Shown here piece by piece: positions 1-7,556 of a DNA stretch of 40,019 bases. This stretch comes from an uncultured Clostridia bacterium (GTDB taxonomy: Bacteria; Bacillota; Clostridia; Lutisporales; Lutisporaceae). The stretch lies in the NCBI GenBank assembly GCA_937930535.1, contig CALGKJ010000010.1, positions 1 to 40,019 on the forward strand, given 5' to 3'. Both the position numbers and the translations under genes were made by a program. Every line of letters starts with the position of its first letter. Position 1 is the stretch's first letter. The notes under the pieces are model-generated. The model did not search any database. It was not told where the DNA came from and saw only the letters and a list, made by a program, of their open reading frames with translations.

Positions 1-21
1 GTTAGTTGTGCAACAGTCCCC

Positions 22-648
22 CTAATCATTATACAAAAAATTTCTTACAGTATCATATACATTTTCACAGCCTATTACTACTATTACATCCCCTTTAGTA
101 AATACATAGTCAGGTCCTGGAGAAATAATAATATCCCAACCTCTTTTATAAGCTATTATTGTAGCTTTGGTGCTTTGCCAGAACTTGATTTCATTTACCC
201 TTTTTCCCATCATTTTGCAGCGTTCCTCAATCTCTACCTCAATAAGAGTAAATGGAGAAATATTATGAAACCTGTCTATGGAATCCACAATATCCTCAAA
301 GCTCTTTTTTATCTCATCATCCAGTTTTTTTCTTTCCTCCAGCAAATCCATTATGTTTTCCTTAATGGTAGTAATATAATCATTGTCCTTAGTCTTATTT
401 ATAAATTTTTCAGCAGCGGATATGGACAGAACCTCAATGCCGCTGCCCTGAGATACAGCAACAACTCCCATTTCATGAAGCAGTGCAACCGCTCTCCTTA
501 TTGTTTCGGGGGATACATTGTACATACTGGCAAGTACTGACCTGCCGCTGATCTTTTCCTTTTCCTTGATTTCGCCTTTTACAATTTTATGTGCCACATC
601 AACTGCAATTTTTTTATACACAGGTTTATGCTCATCCGTGTGTGCCAT
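22..648 (-). CDS. BusR-like GntR/RCK_C transcriptional regulator
   Basis: A 208-residue protein. Residues about 8-75 form a GntR-type winged helix (SGRSVLASMYNVSPETIRRA, then VVAVSQGSGIEVL). A charged coiled coil follows (about 90-130), then a C-terminal RCK_C (TrkA_C) domain ending ISPGPDYVFTKGDVIVVIG. This order and length match BusR, a repressor of the glycine-betaine importer busAB in streptococci and lactococci, which binds cyclic di-AMP through its RCK_C domain. By analogy this is a c-di-AMP-responsive regulator of osmolyte or ion transport; that role is inferred. The start is set by AGGAGG a few bases before the ATG. No transporter lies beside it in the window, so its target may be beyond the left edge or elsewhere. 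A dehydrogenase gene lies upstream on the same strand. Confidence 0.85.
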   Translation of the reverse strand: MAHTDEHKPVYKKIAVDVAHKIVKGEIKEKEKISGRSVLASMYNVSPETIRRAVALLHEMGVVAVSQGSGIEVLSISAAEKFINKTKDNDYITTIKENIMDLLEERKKLDDEIKKSFEDIVDSIDRFHNISPFTLIEVEIEERCKMMGKRVNEIKFWQSTKATIIAYKRGWDIIISPGPDYVFTKGDVIVVIGCENVYDTVRNFLYND

Positions 649-712
649 TTTTATTCCTCCAAATACTTATCCCCATAGTGATTTTTTTTAAAAACTTTAA
701 AATATTCATTCA

Positions 713-760
713 TATAGAGAACCAACTGGATATATTTAATTTTTATGTTGTTTCTCTATA
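713..760. repeat. Palindromic intergenic element, module A (copy 1)
   Basis: A 48-bp element with 14-bp terminal inverted arms, TATAGAGAACCAAC and GTTGTTTCTCTATA, with one mismatch. Related copies lie at 22637-22684 and 27402-27447, and as parts of 104-bp fused units at 2048, 22374 and 32688. The length, TATA ends and hairpin potential resemble a MITE. It lies between the dehydrogenase gene and the BusR-like gene, both on the - strand. Confidence 0.85.
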
Positions 761-789
761 ATGATAATACAATACTTTTGTATTATTTT

Positions 790-1905
790 CTACAATGTAT
801 TTTCAAAATATTCTATTGTTGATCTATAAATAGCTCTCATAAAGAAATCATCATTTATCTCGTCCAGCTGCATCCTATTCTGTGTAATCAGCTTTTTTAT
901 AATAGGAGTCATCTGTACTCCGTATAACTTCATGCACCGTTCAGGATTTACTCCAGGCCATGCATTGCAGCCAACTACTGTCCGCCGATTATTTGTTCGT
1001 ACCTTTTGGGGAATAAGCTCAAAAGCTTTGTCATCAGGATAGAAAACATACTTATCCAGTGTGCCTGTAGGAAGACCTTCTATTGCTTTGACCTGCATAG
1101 GCTCTATCTCCTCAAGGTATGGATCTGCTGTAAGGTCTAGTATTACTGCATGTTTTTTCAAACTTCCTAAAAGATCATTATTTACTATATATTTCGATGA
1201 GTCATCTCTAGTTGTAGCGTCTATAAGAATATCTGTATCACTCAATATTTTCTCCATAAGTTCCCTATTAGAAGTAGTATTTCTCGGAAGCATATTTGTT
1301 ATTACGCTATTTACTCCAATAGAGTTAAATAGCTGAGTATTACGCTTGCCGCCAAACTTTCCGGCAAATTTTGCTGCCATAAGTCCTACCATGCCCGTTC
1401 CCATTATGCTTACAGACATATATTCTTTTTGGTCTTCATTATTATGTCTTAACAGCTTTTCCAATTCTTTAAATCCTATTTTTACCCCATTTCCTGATGT
1501 ACCTTTATAGTCTACAACTATACGCTCTAACAAATCGTTTCTTATTAAATCCATGGCAATACCAAAAATATTTCTTTTTTTCAAATATTCCACACGAGTA
1601 AGTCTTGTAGGATAATGAAGCATACTTACCAATATACTGCCTTCCTTCATATAGTCCATTTCCCATATCTCCGGGCATCTCAATACTACTACAATATCCT
1701 TCTCGTAGCATTCCTTATTTGAAACAAATACCAATTGAGGATTTTGCTCGATATAATCCTCTTCTGTCAAACCCATACCACTGCCATATCCCTCTTCCAT
1801 GTAGATTTTTGCATCATATTCAATAAAGTGCTTAAAAAATTCGGGCAAAAAATCCCTCTTCTCATTTGCCTCTTTGTGCATTCTCGGAAATCCTAAAGTC
1901 TTCAT
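790..1905 (-). CDS. AlaDH/PNT-family NAD-dependent dehydrogenase
   Basis: A 371-residue protein of the alanine dehydrogenase / transhydrogenase-alpha / saccharopine dehydrogenase fold. The N-terminal part has LGFPRMHKEANEKRDF and a GYGSGMGLTEEDY segment like the AlaDH_PNT_N domain. The Rossmann domain starts near residue 165 with VSIMGTGMVGLMAAKFAG, a GxGxxG-type NAD-binding loop. Sequence outside these motifs is divergent, so the amino-acid substrate is not assigned; alanine, lysine and ornithine-related substrates occur in the superfamily. The start at 1905 is chosen over an in-frame codon 15 bases upstream because GAGGAGG sits 6 bases before this ATG. The gene is followed on the same strand by the BusR-like regulator, with a module-A repeat between them. 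Confidence 0.75.
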   Translation of the reverse strand: MKTLGFPRMHKEANEKRDFLPEFFKHFIEYDAKIYMEEGYGSGMGLTEEDYIEQNPQLVFVSNKECYEKDIVVVLRCPEIWEMDYMKEGSILVSMLHYPTRLTRVEYLKKRNIFGIAMDLIRNDLLERIVVDYKGTSGNGVKIGFKELEKLLRHNNEDQKEYMSVSIMGTGMVGLMAAKFAGKFGGKRNTQLFNSIGVNSVITNMLPRNTTSNRELMEKILSDTDILIDATTRDDSSKYIVNNDLLGSLKKHAVILDLTADPYLEEIEPMQVKAIEGLPTGTLDKYVFYPDDKAFELIPQKVRTNNRRTVVGCNAWPGVNPERCMKLYGVQMTPIIKKLITQNRMQLDEINDDFFMRAIYRSTIEYFENTL

Positions 1906-1964
1906 AAATAACCTCCTCATATAATTAAAAGTAATAAAAATTTTCAGGTACGAATAGTATTATT

Positions 1965-2015
1965 TTGACAACTAACAACTCATATGATATAATTGGGTTG
2001 TTTTTAAATAACAAC
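1965..2015 (+). promoter_or_regulatory. Consensus sigma-A promoter with downstream palindrome
   Basis: TTGACA (1965-1970), a 17-bp spacer and TATAAT (1988-1993) form a perfect housekeeping promoter on the + strand. GTTGTT-N7-AACAAC (1997-2015) lies on the expected transcription start and could be a repressor site. The promoter points to the deacetylase-like gene at 2169 and leaves a leader of about 170 nt that contains a 104-bp repeat. Confidence 0.75.
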
Positions 2016-2047
2016 TTTATATTATCATATAAGTTGCTGCTATTCAA

Positions 2048-2151
2048 TATAGAGAAACAACTTCAAAATTAAAACTTTCTCGTTGTTTCTCACAAAGATA
2101 TTAGCAACTCTTAACGAAAAGTATTTTGAGTTTTAGAGTTTGTTATCAATA
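2048..2151. repeat. Fused palindromic element, modules A+B (copy 2)
   Basis: Module A (TATAGAGAAACAAC to GTTGTTTCTC) is joined by ACAAAG to module B (TTAGCAACTC to GAGTTTGTTATC). It is about 104 bp, the same size and module order (in reverse) as the copy at 22374-22477, and the same orientation as 32688-32791. It lies inside the predicted 5' leader of the next gene, so its hairpins would be transcribed. Confidence 0.85.
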
Positions 2152-2168
2152 ACAATAGGAGGTTTATT

Positions 2169-2939
2169 ATGAATATTGATTTAAACACTTTATTAAGTTC
2201 AAAGAACTTTAAGCTTGTAATGACAATGGATTGCGAGGGTTATATTTTTGATAAAAGCTTAAAAGAAAATGTACTTAATCTAGAAAAATTTCTAAATATA
2301 AACACTGAGGCTGATATTACTACAGTATTATTTACTACTCCTCATTTTGCAAATATGATGTATGAGCTTAAGCTTATAGAAAAAATTAAAAGCTTATATA
2401 ATGTTGTTTTCGGTCTTCACATTCACCCAAATGATTTCCCTGATGAAATACAACAATATTGCAGCTTTGCCACAAAGGAAGAGAATTTAATAGGAGCATA
2501 TAATTATGAACAGCAATTATTGATGGTACAGCATTCTATGAAATATTTGAATGAAAGAGGAATAACAGAAGTGCAAGCCTATAGAGGAGGCTATTTTTCA
2601 ATGAATGATAATACTGTAAAAGCATTAAAAGCATGTACCAGCATAGGCTTTGAATCCCATAATATATATAGAAGCCAATATCAGATTAGTAAGAATCTGC
2701 TCCAGCCGTTTCCTGTATATGCCTTTGACGAAAATGAGGAATTTAGACTGGAATACTTTGATATAAATAAGCTGCTTCATATGCTTAATGACGCTATAAA
2801 TAAAACCAGCAAACTGATAGGCATTACTCATAGCTATCTTTTAAAGGATGATGATATCCACAATAAAATGTCTGCTATAATCAAAGAGCTGAAAAAGCTG
2901 GGCTTGTCTGAAAATAATGACTGTGCCATTACTTTGTAA
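2169..2939 (+). CDS. Polysaccharide deacetylase-like protein
   Basis: A 256-residue cytosolic-looking protein with no signal peptide. The pattern fits the NodB / glycoside hydrolase-deacetylase barrel: MTMDCEG near residue 20 (acidic metal or base position), GLHIHP near 94 (H-x-H metal ligands), YRGGYF near 137 (the conserved arginine motif), and GITHSYLL near 218 (C-terminal histidine). The motifs are atypical compared with classical TFDDG/HTxxH enzymes, so the substrate is unknown; a related group acts in cell-surface glycan pathways. AGGAGG 8 bases before the ATG supports the start. It stands alone between a consensus promoter and a bidirectional terminator. Confidence 0.65.
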   Translation: MNIDLNTLLSSKNFKLVMTMDCEGYIFDKSLKENVLNLEKFLNINTEADITTVLFTTPHFANMMYELKLIEKIKSLYNVVFGLHIHPNDFPDEIQQYCSFATKEENLIGAYNYEQQLLMVQHSMKYLNERGITEVQAYRGGYFSMNDNTVKALKACTSIGFESHNIYRSQYQISKNLLQPFPVYAFDENEEFRLEYFDINKLLHMLNDAINKTSKLIGITHSYLLKDDDIHNKMSAIIKELKKLGLSENNDCAITL

Positions 2940-2957
2940 GCAAATATCTTAAAATAC

Positions 2958-3016
2958 TAAAGGGCATTGTATGTATGTAAACCGGTACAGCTCACATATA
3001 CATACAATGCCCTTTA
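2958..3016. terminator. Bidirectional intrinsic terminator
   Basis: A 19-bp perfect stem (2958-2976 with 2998-3016) lies between convergent genes. It is A-rich on one side and T-rich on the other, so it can serve both strands. Confidence 0.85.
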
Positions 3017-3018
3017 TA

Positions 3019-4254
3019 TTATTCTATTTCTGGCACAGAATACATACCTTCAAAGAAGTAATAGAAGGGGAAGGAAAATTGCAGCTTGCTGAATTTCCAA
3101 TGGTCTTTATCTTTTACTAATAGTGCCTCCAGCTTAAAGCAGTAGTCAAGCTGCCGGTGCTGTGCAGTTTCCCTAAACATCAGGGCTATGCTCCTTTGAA
3201 TCTGAAAAAGCTTGTCACTTGCTTTAGTTTCCTTATTAAGTAACATTTTCATTTCAGCTAAAAGCATTTTCATAGCATTATCCTTATTAGCATTATTTCC
3301 AAGAATTCCCCACGCTGCCAGAGATGCAGTAGCCTCATATACCCTTAATATAGTATTCTCAGCTTCTATTTTCATTGACAGCCATTTTTTTCTTTGCTCC
3401 TCTATCAGTGCCGCTATAGCGTCTCTATCCTGATAAGCTTTAAGGTCATAGCCTATTACACAATGGTTTTCATCATTTGTAAAATATTGCCGAATAATAT
3501 CATTAGCACCTATACTTGTATTTAGATAATCCTCTTTAAATTCATTAAACATTGATTCTATATCGCCACAGCATTTATGTCCTGTTTTGTTAATGTATTC
3601 AGTTATCTTTTCCTTACCTTCCCTTACATCATTTGTCATTGACTCATCAAAATTCAGCCTTACATCAGGATATATCTCATTAGCTGGTGGTAAACAGAAT
3701 TGCATTTCGGTAAATAAAAGCCTTCCCTTAAATCTTCTAAGCACAGCACTAATTCTTAGCGGCCATAAATAGGTTCTCTCTCCATCCTTTCTATTCCAGA
3801 AAACCTGCGTCAGCACCCAGTTGATATGTGCTATTTTATATTGGTCGGAAAACCTTGAATTAGCATTATTATCATCAAAATAACTTTTCACAAAGTCTAT
3901 GAATCTATCATATTTAGCCTCATCCGTCCCGAATTGATACTTGATATCAGCCTCAACAGTCACCCACACACAGTCGCCGCAGTCTGATACTATAGCACTG
4001 TCTGCATTTATACTGACATCTCCCCAGTACTCCCAATCTGATTGCACTAATTCTTTTGAGTCATCATAGTCTAAACACCATTCACCAATACTAGTTCCAA
4101 TAATTATCACATCATCCTTGTTAAAAAGCTCCCCCATATAGCTGTCAACTACCGATATATCTCTTTTTGTATATCCCTCCTGAAATCTTTCAAGTATTTC
4201 TAGTACCTCATTTCTCAAATTTTCACAGGCATTACCATTATTTTGTTTTTTCAT
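3019..4254 (-). CDS. SnoaL-like (NTF2-fold) domain protein
   Basis: A 411-residue protein without a signal peptide or membrane segment. Residues about 15-110 (ERFQEGYTKRDISVVDSYM, a GTSIGEW segment, and AIVSDCGDCVWVTVEADIKY) look like a SnoaL_3/DUF4440 domain of the NTF2-like superfamily. A second similar block lies in the C-terminal part (about 290-405), ending FSKLQFSFPFYYFFEGMY and echoing LLFTEMQFCLPP near residue 190. Such domains are small-molecule binding or enzymatic, but no catalytic role can be assigned here. Start: AGGAGG 9 bases before the ATG. It is monocistronic, convergent with the deacetylase-like gene. Confidence 0.65.
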   Translation of the reverse strand: MKKQNNGNACENLRNEVLEILERFQEGYTKRDISVVDSYMGELFNKDDVIIIGTSIGEWCLDYDDSKELVQSDWEYWGDVSINADSAIVSDCGDCVWVTVEADIKYQFGTDEAKYDRFIDFVKSYFDDNNANSRFSDQYKIAHINWVLTQVFWNRKDGERTYLWPLRISAVLRRFKGRLLFTEMQFCLPPANEIYPDVRLNFDESMTNDVREGKEKITEYINKTGHKCCGDIESMFNEFKEDYLNTSIGANDIIRQYFTNDENHCVIGYDLKAYQDRDAIAALIEEQRKKWLSMKIEAENTILRVYEATASLAAWGILGNNANKDNAMKMLLAEMKMLLNKETKASDKLFQIQRSIALMFRETAQHRQLDYCFKLEALLVKDKDHWKFSKLQFSFPFYYFFEGMYSVPEIE

Positions 4255-4496
4255 ATAGACTTCCTCCTTTTATATATAAGCTGTTAGTAAATTTTCATTG
4301 ATTTTTTTAAAATATGCACATTTTCCCACCCCTGACTAATGTTATACCTTCTTACCGCATGCTTTGCAGCTCTGAATGACACGCAAAAAGGGCGTAAGCA
4401 ATATTCATCACCTACACCCTGCAAATTATTATATGTTTAAAATCTTTATATATAAACAAGCTCAAAATATAATATCCTGTTTAATAAATAAAGACC

Positions 4497-4711
4497 AAAA
4501 AAATACCGTACTTATATCAGTACGGTAAAACAAATAAATTAAAGTCCGCATATGATACTATTCCTAACTATAAACACTCCAGATGCAAGCATTACAACAT
4601 AGCAGTCATTACACGATACAACTGCTGTATATAAGTTTATCTGGAGAATATTAAATTGCTAGTCAAGAATAGTAATCATCATTTTATAAATCCCCCTCAC
4701 TTTACCCTCTA
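4497..4711 (-). ncRNA. Putative small structured transcription unit
   Basis: This unit lies in the 545-bp gap between two - strand genes; nothing else is seen at 4255-4496. It has its own promoter at 4718-4746 and ends at a terminator hairpin (TACCGTACT / AGTACGGTA, 4504-4527, followed by a U-run on the - strand). The RNA can fold with CTCCAGAT pairing to ATCTGGAG around an inner CAGCAGT/ACTGCT stem. It also has AGGGGGAT and an ATG at 4682 reading MMITILD, then TAG at 4661. The same frame stays open for 39 more sense codons to TAA at 4539. It could be a small RNA, a leader peptide or a decayed small gene; I cannot choose among these. Confidence 0.4.
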
Positions 4712-4717
4712 AATTTA

Positions 4718-4746
4718 ATTATACTTAATATTTGGGCATATGTCTA
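4718..4746 (-). promoter_or_regulatory. Sigma-A promoter for the small transcript
   Basis: On the - strand: TAGACA (4746-4741), a 17-bp spacer, then TATAAT (4723-4718). It lies downstream of the lipoprotein gene stop, so it drives only the small unit. Confidence 0.65.
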
Positions 4747-4800
4747 TATATGTATTTACAAAAACTTTACATAGTACAATGTCAAATGTTATTTTAAGAA

Positions 4801-5718
4801 CTATTCTATTACCCTTGCTACAGTTTCATTAATATTCATTATATAATCCTGTACAGCCTCAGTGTATATAAATGCCTCCTGCTCCAGCAGGCTAAGGTAT
4901 TCCTTTAGAATGGCAGCAATGTAGGTATTAGAGTGCTTTTCAATGGTACTGCTGTATATTTCCAGCATTCCATCAAAAAGCATTTCAGTATCATAGTCAA
5001 AAGCCGGCATATTATCCATACCGCCTAGGTATTCCATTAGATACCCTGTATATACCTCTTGTATCATTTCCTCTCTTGCTTTACTATCATACTTTTTTAT
5101 ATACTCTTCCGCTTTAATAATTCTCTCAATAGCTCTATCCCATGTAAGCTGTACATTATCAACGGAAACGTACTGCTCATACCGCAGACTCATTATTTCT
5201 ACATAATCCTTAAGCTCATCGGAAATATAATCATAAAAATTCTTGACTGCGCCATAATCCACTATAGCACTAAAGCAGTTTTCCTCTGCTAATATCTTAT
5301 AGCCTCCTGCTGTAAGTTCCTCCAACAGCAGCTTTATATCCTGCTCCTGCACAAGCTTTATTTTTTCCTTGTCAAAGCCCGAGCTGAAATATTTAAACAT
5401 CAGCTCCTGCATACTATCGGAATACAGTTTTTCATTATACTCATATTCTTCTGCTTCAAGTCTGCTTAATAAAGCTCCTATAATATCAGTTGCCTGCTCT
5501 TTATTTAGATTTTTAATATTAGCCGCTGCAAATTCCATTAGTTCATTTGGTTTTTTAGCTTCTTCCAGCATCTTGTTGTATGTACTAACCAGATCCTCTG
5601 GGGATACAGCCGGCTCACCATTTGCCTCCTTGGCACTGCCTAAGTCTCCGCCCTTACCGCATGCCGCCATTGATAGTATCAGTACTGCTATAATCAGTGC
5701 TGCAATGATTCTTTTCAT
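4801..5718 (-). CDS. Uncharacterised lipoprotein
   Basis: A 305-residue predicted lipoprotein. The N-terminus has a basic MKR, a hydrophobic stretch and a lipobox-like LSMAAC near residue 20, so it should be anchored on the outer face of the membrane. The rest is hydrophilic and mostly helical, with many Glu/Lys/Tyr, and shows no motif I recognise. The start at 5718 is preferred over an ATG nine bases upstream because AAAGGA lies 8 bases before it and the signal peptide then begins properly. A module-B repeat sits just upstream, in the region between this gene and the divergent TPR regulator. Confidence 0.75.
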   Translation of the reverse strand: MKRIIAALIIAVLILSMAACGKGGDLGSAKEANGEPAVSPEDLVSTYNKMLEEAKKPNELMEFAAANIKNLNKEQATDIIGALLSRLEAEEYEYNEKLYSDSMQELMFKYFSSGFDKEKIKLVQEQDIKLLLEELTAGGYKILAEENCFSAIVDYGAVKNFYDYISDELKDYVEIMSLRYEQYVSVDNVQLTWDRAIERIIKAEEYIKKYDSKAREEMIQEVYTGYLMEYLGGMDNMPAFDYDTEMLFDGMLEIYSSTIEKHSNTYIAAILKEYLSLLEQEAFIYTEAVQDYIMNINETVARVIE

Positions 5719-5806
5719 TTGTCCCATCCTTTCTGTATTCAGCTATGCAAGCTGTCATGTATAAGAATTCAAGCTTCTTTTATATCTATATAATTATATC
5801 ATATTA

Positions 5807-5863
5807 TATAGATAACCAACTCTAAAACTCAAAATTCTTTTCGCTAAGAGTTGCTAATCTATA
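5807..5863. repeat. Palindromic intergenic element, module B (copy 3)
   Basis: A 57-bp element, TATAGATAACCAACTC to GAGTTGCTAATCTATA, with imperfect inverted arms around a TCTAAAACTC...CTTTTCG core. It matches module B in the fused elements at 2048, 22374 and 32688 and the decayed copy at 14687. It lies between the divergent lipoprotein and RRNPP-type regulator genes. Confidence 0.8.
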
Positions 5864-5940
5864 GTTTATATGCATTAAAATATTAAATTTTATGTCTGCT
5901 TTTATTTGGGTTTTTTATGGTATAAAGAAGGAACATATGG

Positions 5941-5972
5941 TATAATATACATGATTTGTATTAATTGGGGTG
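5941..5972 (+). promoter_or_regulatory. Probable -10 box and ribosome site for the TPR regulator
   Basis: TATAAT (5941-5946) is a perfect -10 box; no convincing -35 box is seen 17 bp upstream. GGGGTG (5967-5972) lies 5 bases before the ATG at 5978 and fixes that start. The in-frame extension to 5906 has no ribosome site and would overlap the -10 box. Confidence 0.5.
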
Positions 5973-5977
5973 TTAAG

Positions 5978-7228
5978 ATGAAGAAGCTAACGAAGGAAGA
6001 TATTAAACTATTGGGCGAAGGACCGCAGATCAGAAAATATATACTAACACGCTATCAAACTGTAGCAGATTTTTTTGAAAAAAACAAACTAAACATAACC
6101 CTTGATTCCTTGCGAACATATCTGGCAAAAAACAAAGTATACTCCGAAACTCTAAAATGTACAATAGTCAACTGCTTTAATGTCCATTATTCGGATATCG
6201 TATTATCCCACCAAGAGCAGGCAAGAAGACTGGCTTGGGACATCAATACAAATATCAAGCTGTACAACGAAAAGGAAGACTTGGAGATTATCAGAGCAAC
6301 GGAGGTGCTTTTGGAAAAGTTTGATTTGCCAGTGGAAAAGGCAATGATGCCGAGAGCCAAGGCTATGAACTGCTATTATAGAAATGCCATAAGCCAGAGC
6401 ATAGAATGGTTTGAGCTGGCTGTACAAAGGATGGATAACCACGACTTAAATAGATTGGTACAGCTATATTACGAGCTTGCCGACGTTTATGGTCGTGAAC
6501 AAATGGATGATAATGCAACAATGTATTTTAACAAGGCAGAGCAAATAATAAAGCGAAATACAATAAAAGAAGATGTGCTTTTCCGATATTACTATTGGAG
6601 AGGCAAGTATGAAATAGACAGAAATAGAGTACTCTTTGCAAGAAGACTGTTCCAAGATGCCCTAGCTTCAACAATTAGTCTTGAGGAAACAGCCGTTGCT
6701 ATGCAGAATATCGGGCTTACCTATAAAAAGGAAGCTAAATACGAGAAAGCTATAGAAATATACGACAAGGTATTGGATATGTATGTGAGCAATGACTGTG
6801 CAAGAAAAAGTACAGTACTCAATAATAAAGCTATGGTAATGATAGAAATGCAACAATATGATGAAGCAGTAAAGCTTAGTACTAAGGCAATATCATATAT
6901 TGATAATGCTAAGGATTACAGACGATACATAATGTATAGGCAAACATATGTAAAAGCAAGATATTTGCAGGGGCACACTATGGACTGCTATAACTACTTT
7001 GATGAGCTGAAGCTTGCAAATACAAAGCTGGTAGACAAAAGCGGTCTTATTGAGGATATCAATGATTTGGCAGCAATAATAAAGGAAAAGCATTTACTTG
7101 AAAGCTTCGCTGATACGGTAATAGAAATGGCAGACAGCAAGGATATAGTATATAATAAAGAGTATATACTATATCTGAAAGCATGTGTTGTACAAATCTA
7201 CAAGAAAATCAGAAGTTTGAAGGAGTGA
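5978..7228 (+). CDS. RRNPP-type TPR transcriptional regulator (quorum-sensing receptor candidate)
   Basis: A 416-residue protein. The N-terminal 75 residues (LLGEGPQIRKYI, then VADFFEKN...ITLDSLRTYLAKNKV) look like a divergent helix-turn-helix. From about residue 110 on there are at least five TPR-like helical hairpins, for example AVAMQNIGLTYKKEAKYEKA and ARKSTVLNNKAMVMIEMQQY. This architecture, HTH plus TPR, is that of RRNPP regulators (Rap, NprR, PlcR, PrgX, Rgg, AimR), which bind a small imported peptide. Two secreted propeptide genes begin 5 bp after its stop, and the first one's ribosome site overlaps its last codons, as in receptor-peptide cassettes. A frameshifted relative of the N-terminus lies at 38516-38679. 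The DNA targets are unknown, and assignment to the superfamily rests on architecture and context. Confidence 0.75.
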   Translation: MKKLTKEDIKLLGEGPQIRKYILTRYQTVADFFEKNKLNITLDSLRTYLAKNKVYSETLKCTIVNCFNVHYSDIVLSHQEQARRLAWDINTNIKLYNEKEDLEIIRATEVLLEKFDLPVEKAMMPRAKAMNCYYRNAISQSIEWFELAVQRMDNHDLNRLVQLYYELADVYGREQMDDNATMYFNKAEQIIKRNTIKEDVLFRYYYWRGKYEIDRNRVLFARRLFQDALASTISLEETAVAMQNIGLTYKKEAKYEKAIEIYDKVLDMYVSNDCARKSTVLNNKAMVMIEMQQYDEAVKLSTKAISYIDNAKDYRRYIMYRQTYVKARYLQGHTMDCYNYFDELKLANTKLVDKSGLIEDINDLAAIIKEKHLLESFADTVIEMADSKDIVYNKEYILYLKACVVQIYKKIRSLKE

Positions 7229-7233
7229 GCTAA

Positions 7234-7371
7234 ATGAAAGCATTAAAATCCTTAATATGTGTAGTCCTAGTATCAGCATTGACACTATCCTTAGCAGTAA
7301 CAGCATTTGCAGGTGATGAAAGTGATCCTTGGGGTAAGCAGTGTATAGGAATAGTAAAAGGGGTAAAGTAA
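7234..7371 (+). CDS. Secreted signalling propeptide, copy 1
   Basis: A 45-residue precursor. The N-terminus is a classical signal peptide: MKALKS, a hydrophobic core LICVVLVSALTLSLAV, and an AFA cleavage site before Gly27. The predicted exported part is 19 residues, GDESDPWGKQCIGIVKGVK, with one Cys and one Trp. A small exported peptide encoded directly behind an RRNPP-type regulator is the Phr/PapR/NprX arrangement, so this is proposed as the precursor of the regulator's ligand. The active fragment is probably shorter; in known systems it is often the C-terminal 5-10 residues. AAGGAG overlaps the regulator's stop, with 8 bases to the ATG. An antimicrobial or structural role is possible but less likely given the context. 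Confidence 0.75.
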   Translation: MKALKSLICVVLVSALTLSLAVTAFAGDESDPWGKQCIGIVKGVK

Positions 7372-7385
7372 GAGGAGTGAGCGGA

Positions 7386-7523
7386 ATGAAAGCATTAAAA
7401 TCCTTAGTATGTGTAGTCCTAATATCAGCATTAACCTTGTCTTTAGCAGTAACAGCATTTGCTGGTAATGAAAGCGACCCTTGGGGTAAGCAGTGTATAG
7501 GGATAGTAAAAGAAGTAAAGTAG
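7386..7523 (+). CDS. Secreted signalling propeptide, copy 2
   Basis: A 45-residue precursor nearly identical to the preceding copy. The predicted mature part is GNESDPWGKQCIGIVKEVK after AFA. The two mature forms differ at D/N (second residue) and G/E (third from the end). The differences change charge but keep the DPWGKQCIGIVK core, which suggests the core is the recognised part or is otherwise constrained. AGGAG 8 bases before the ATG is the ribosome site. The stop codon lies inside the stem of the terminator that ends the three-gene operon. Confidence 0.75.
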   Translation: MKALKSLVCVVLISALTLSLAVTAFAGNESDPWGKQCIGIVKEVK

Positions 7524-7547
7524 GAGACAGTGAGTCTCCTACTTTTG
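7517..7547. terminator. Intrinsic terminator of the regulator-peptide operon
   Basis: A 12-bp perfect stem (7517-7528 with 7534-7545), a 5-nt loop and a T-run. Its AAAG/CTTT base lets it work for the convergent lipoprotein gene as well. Confidence 0.9.
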
Positions 7548-7556
7548 TGTATTATA

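Larger units (their letters stand above)
7222..7523 (+). repeat. Tandem duplication of the propeptide gene
   Basis: Two units with a 152-bp period, each starting GGAGTGAGC, then ATG three bases later, and each coding 45 residues. The copies differ at only four residues (I8V, V13I, D28N, G43E), so the duplication is either recent or kept under constraint. The ribosome site is inside the duplicated unit. Confidence 0.9.

Noticed and set aside
5906-5977. 24-residue N-terminal extension of the TPR regulator
   Set aside because: No ribosome site, and it would place the TATAAT box inside the coding region; ATG at 5978 has GGGGTG.
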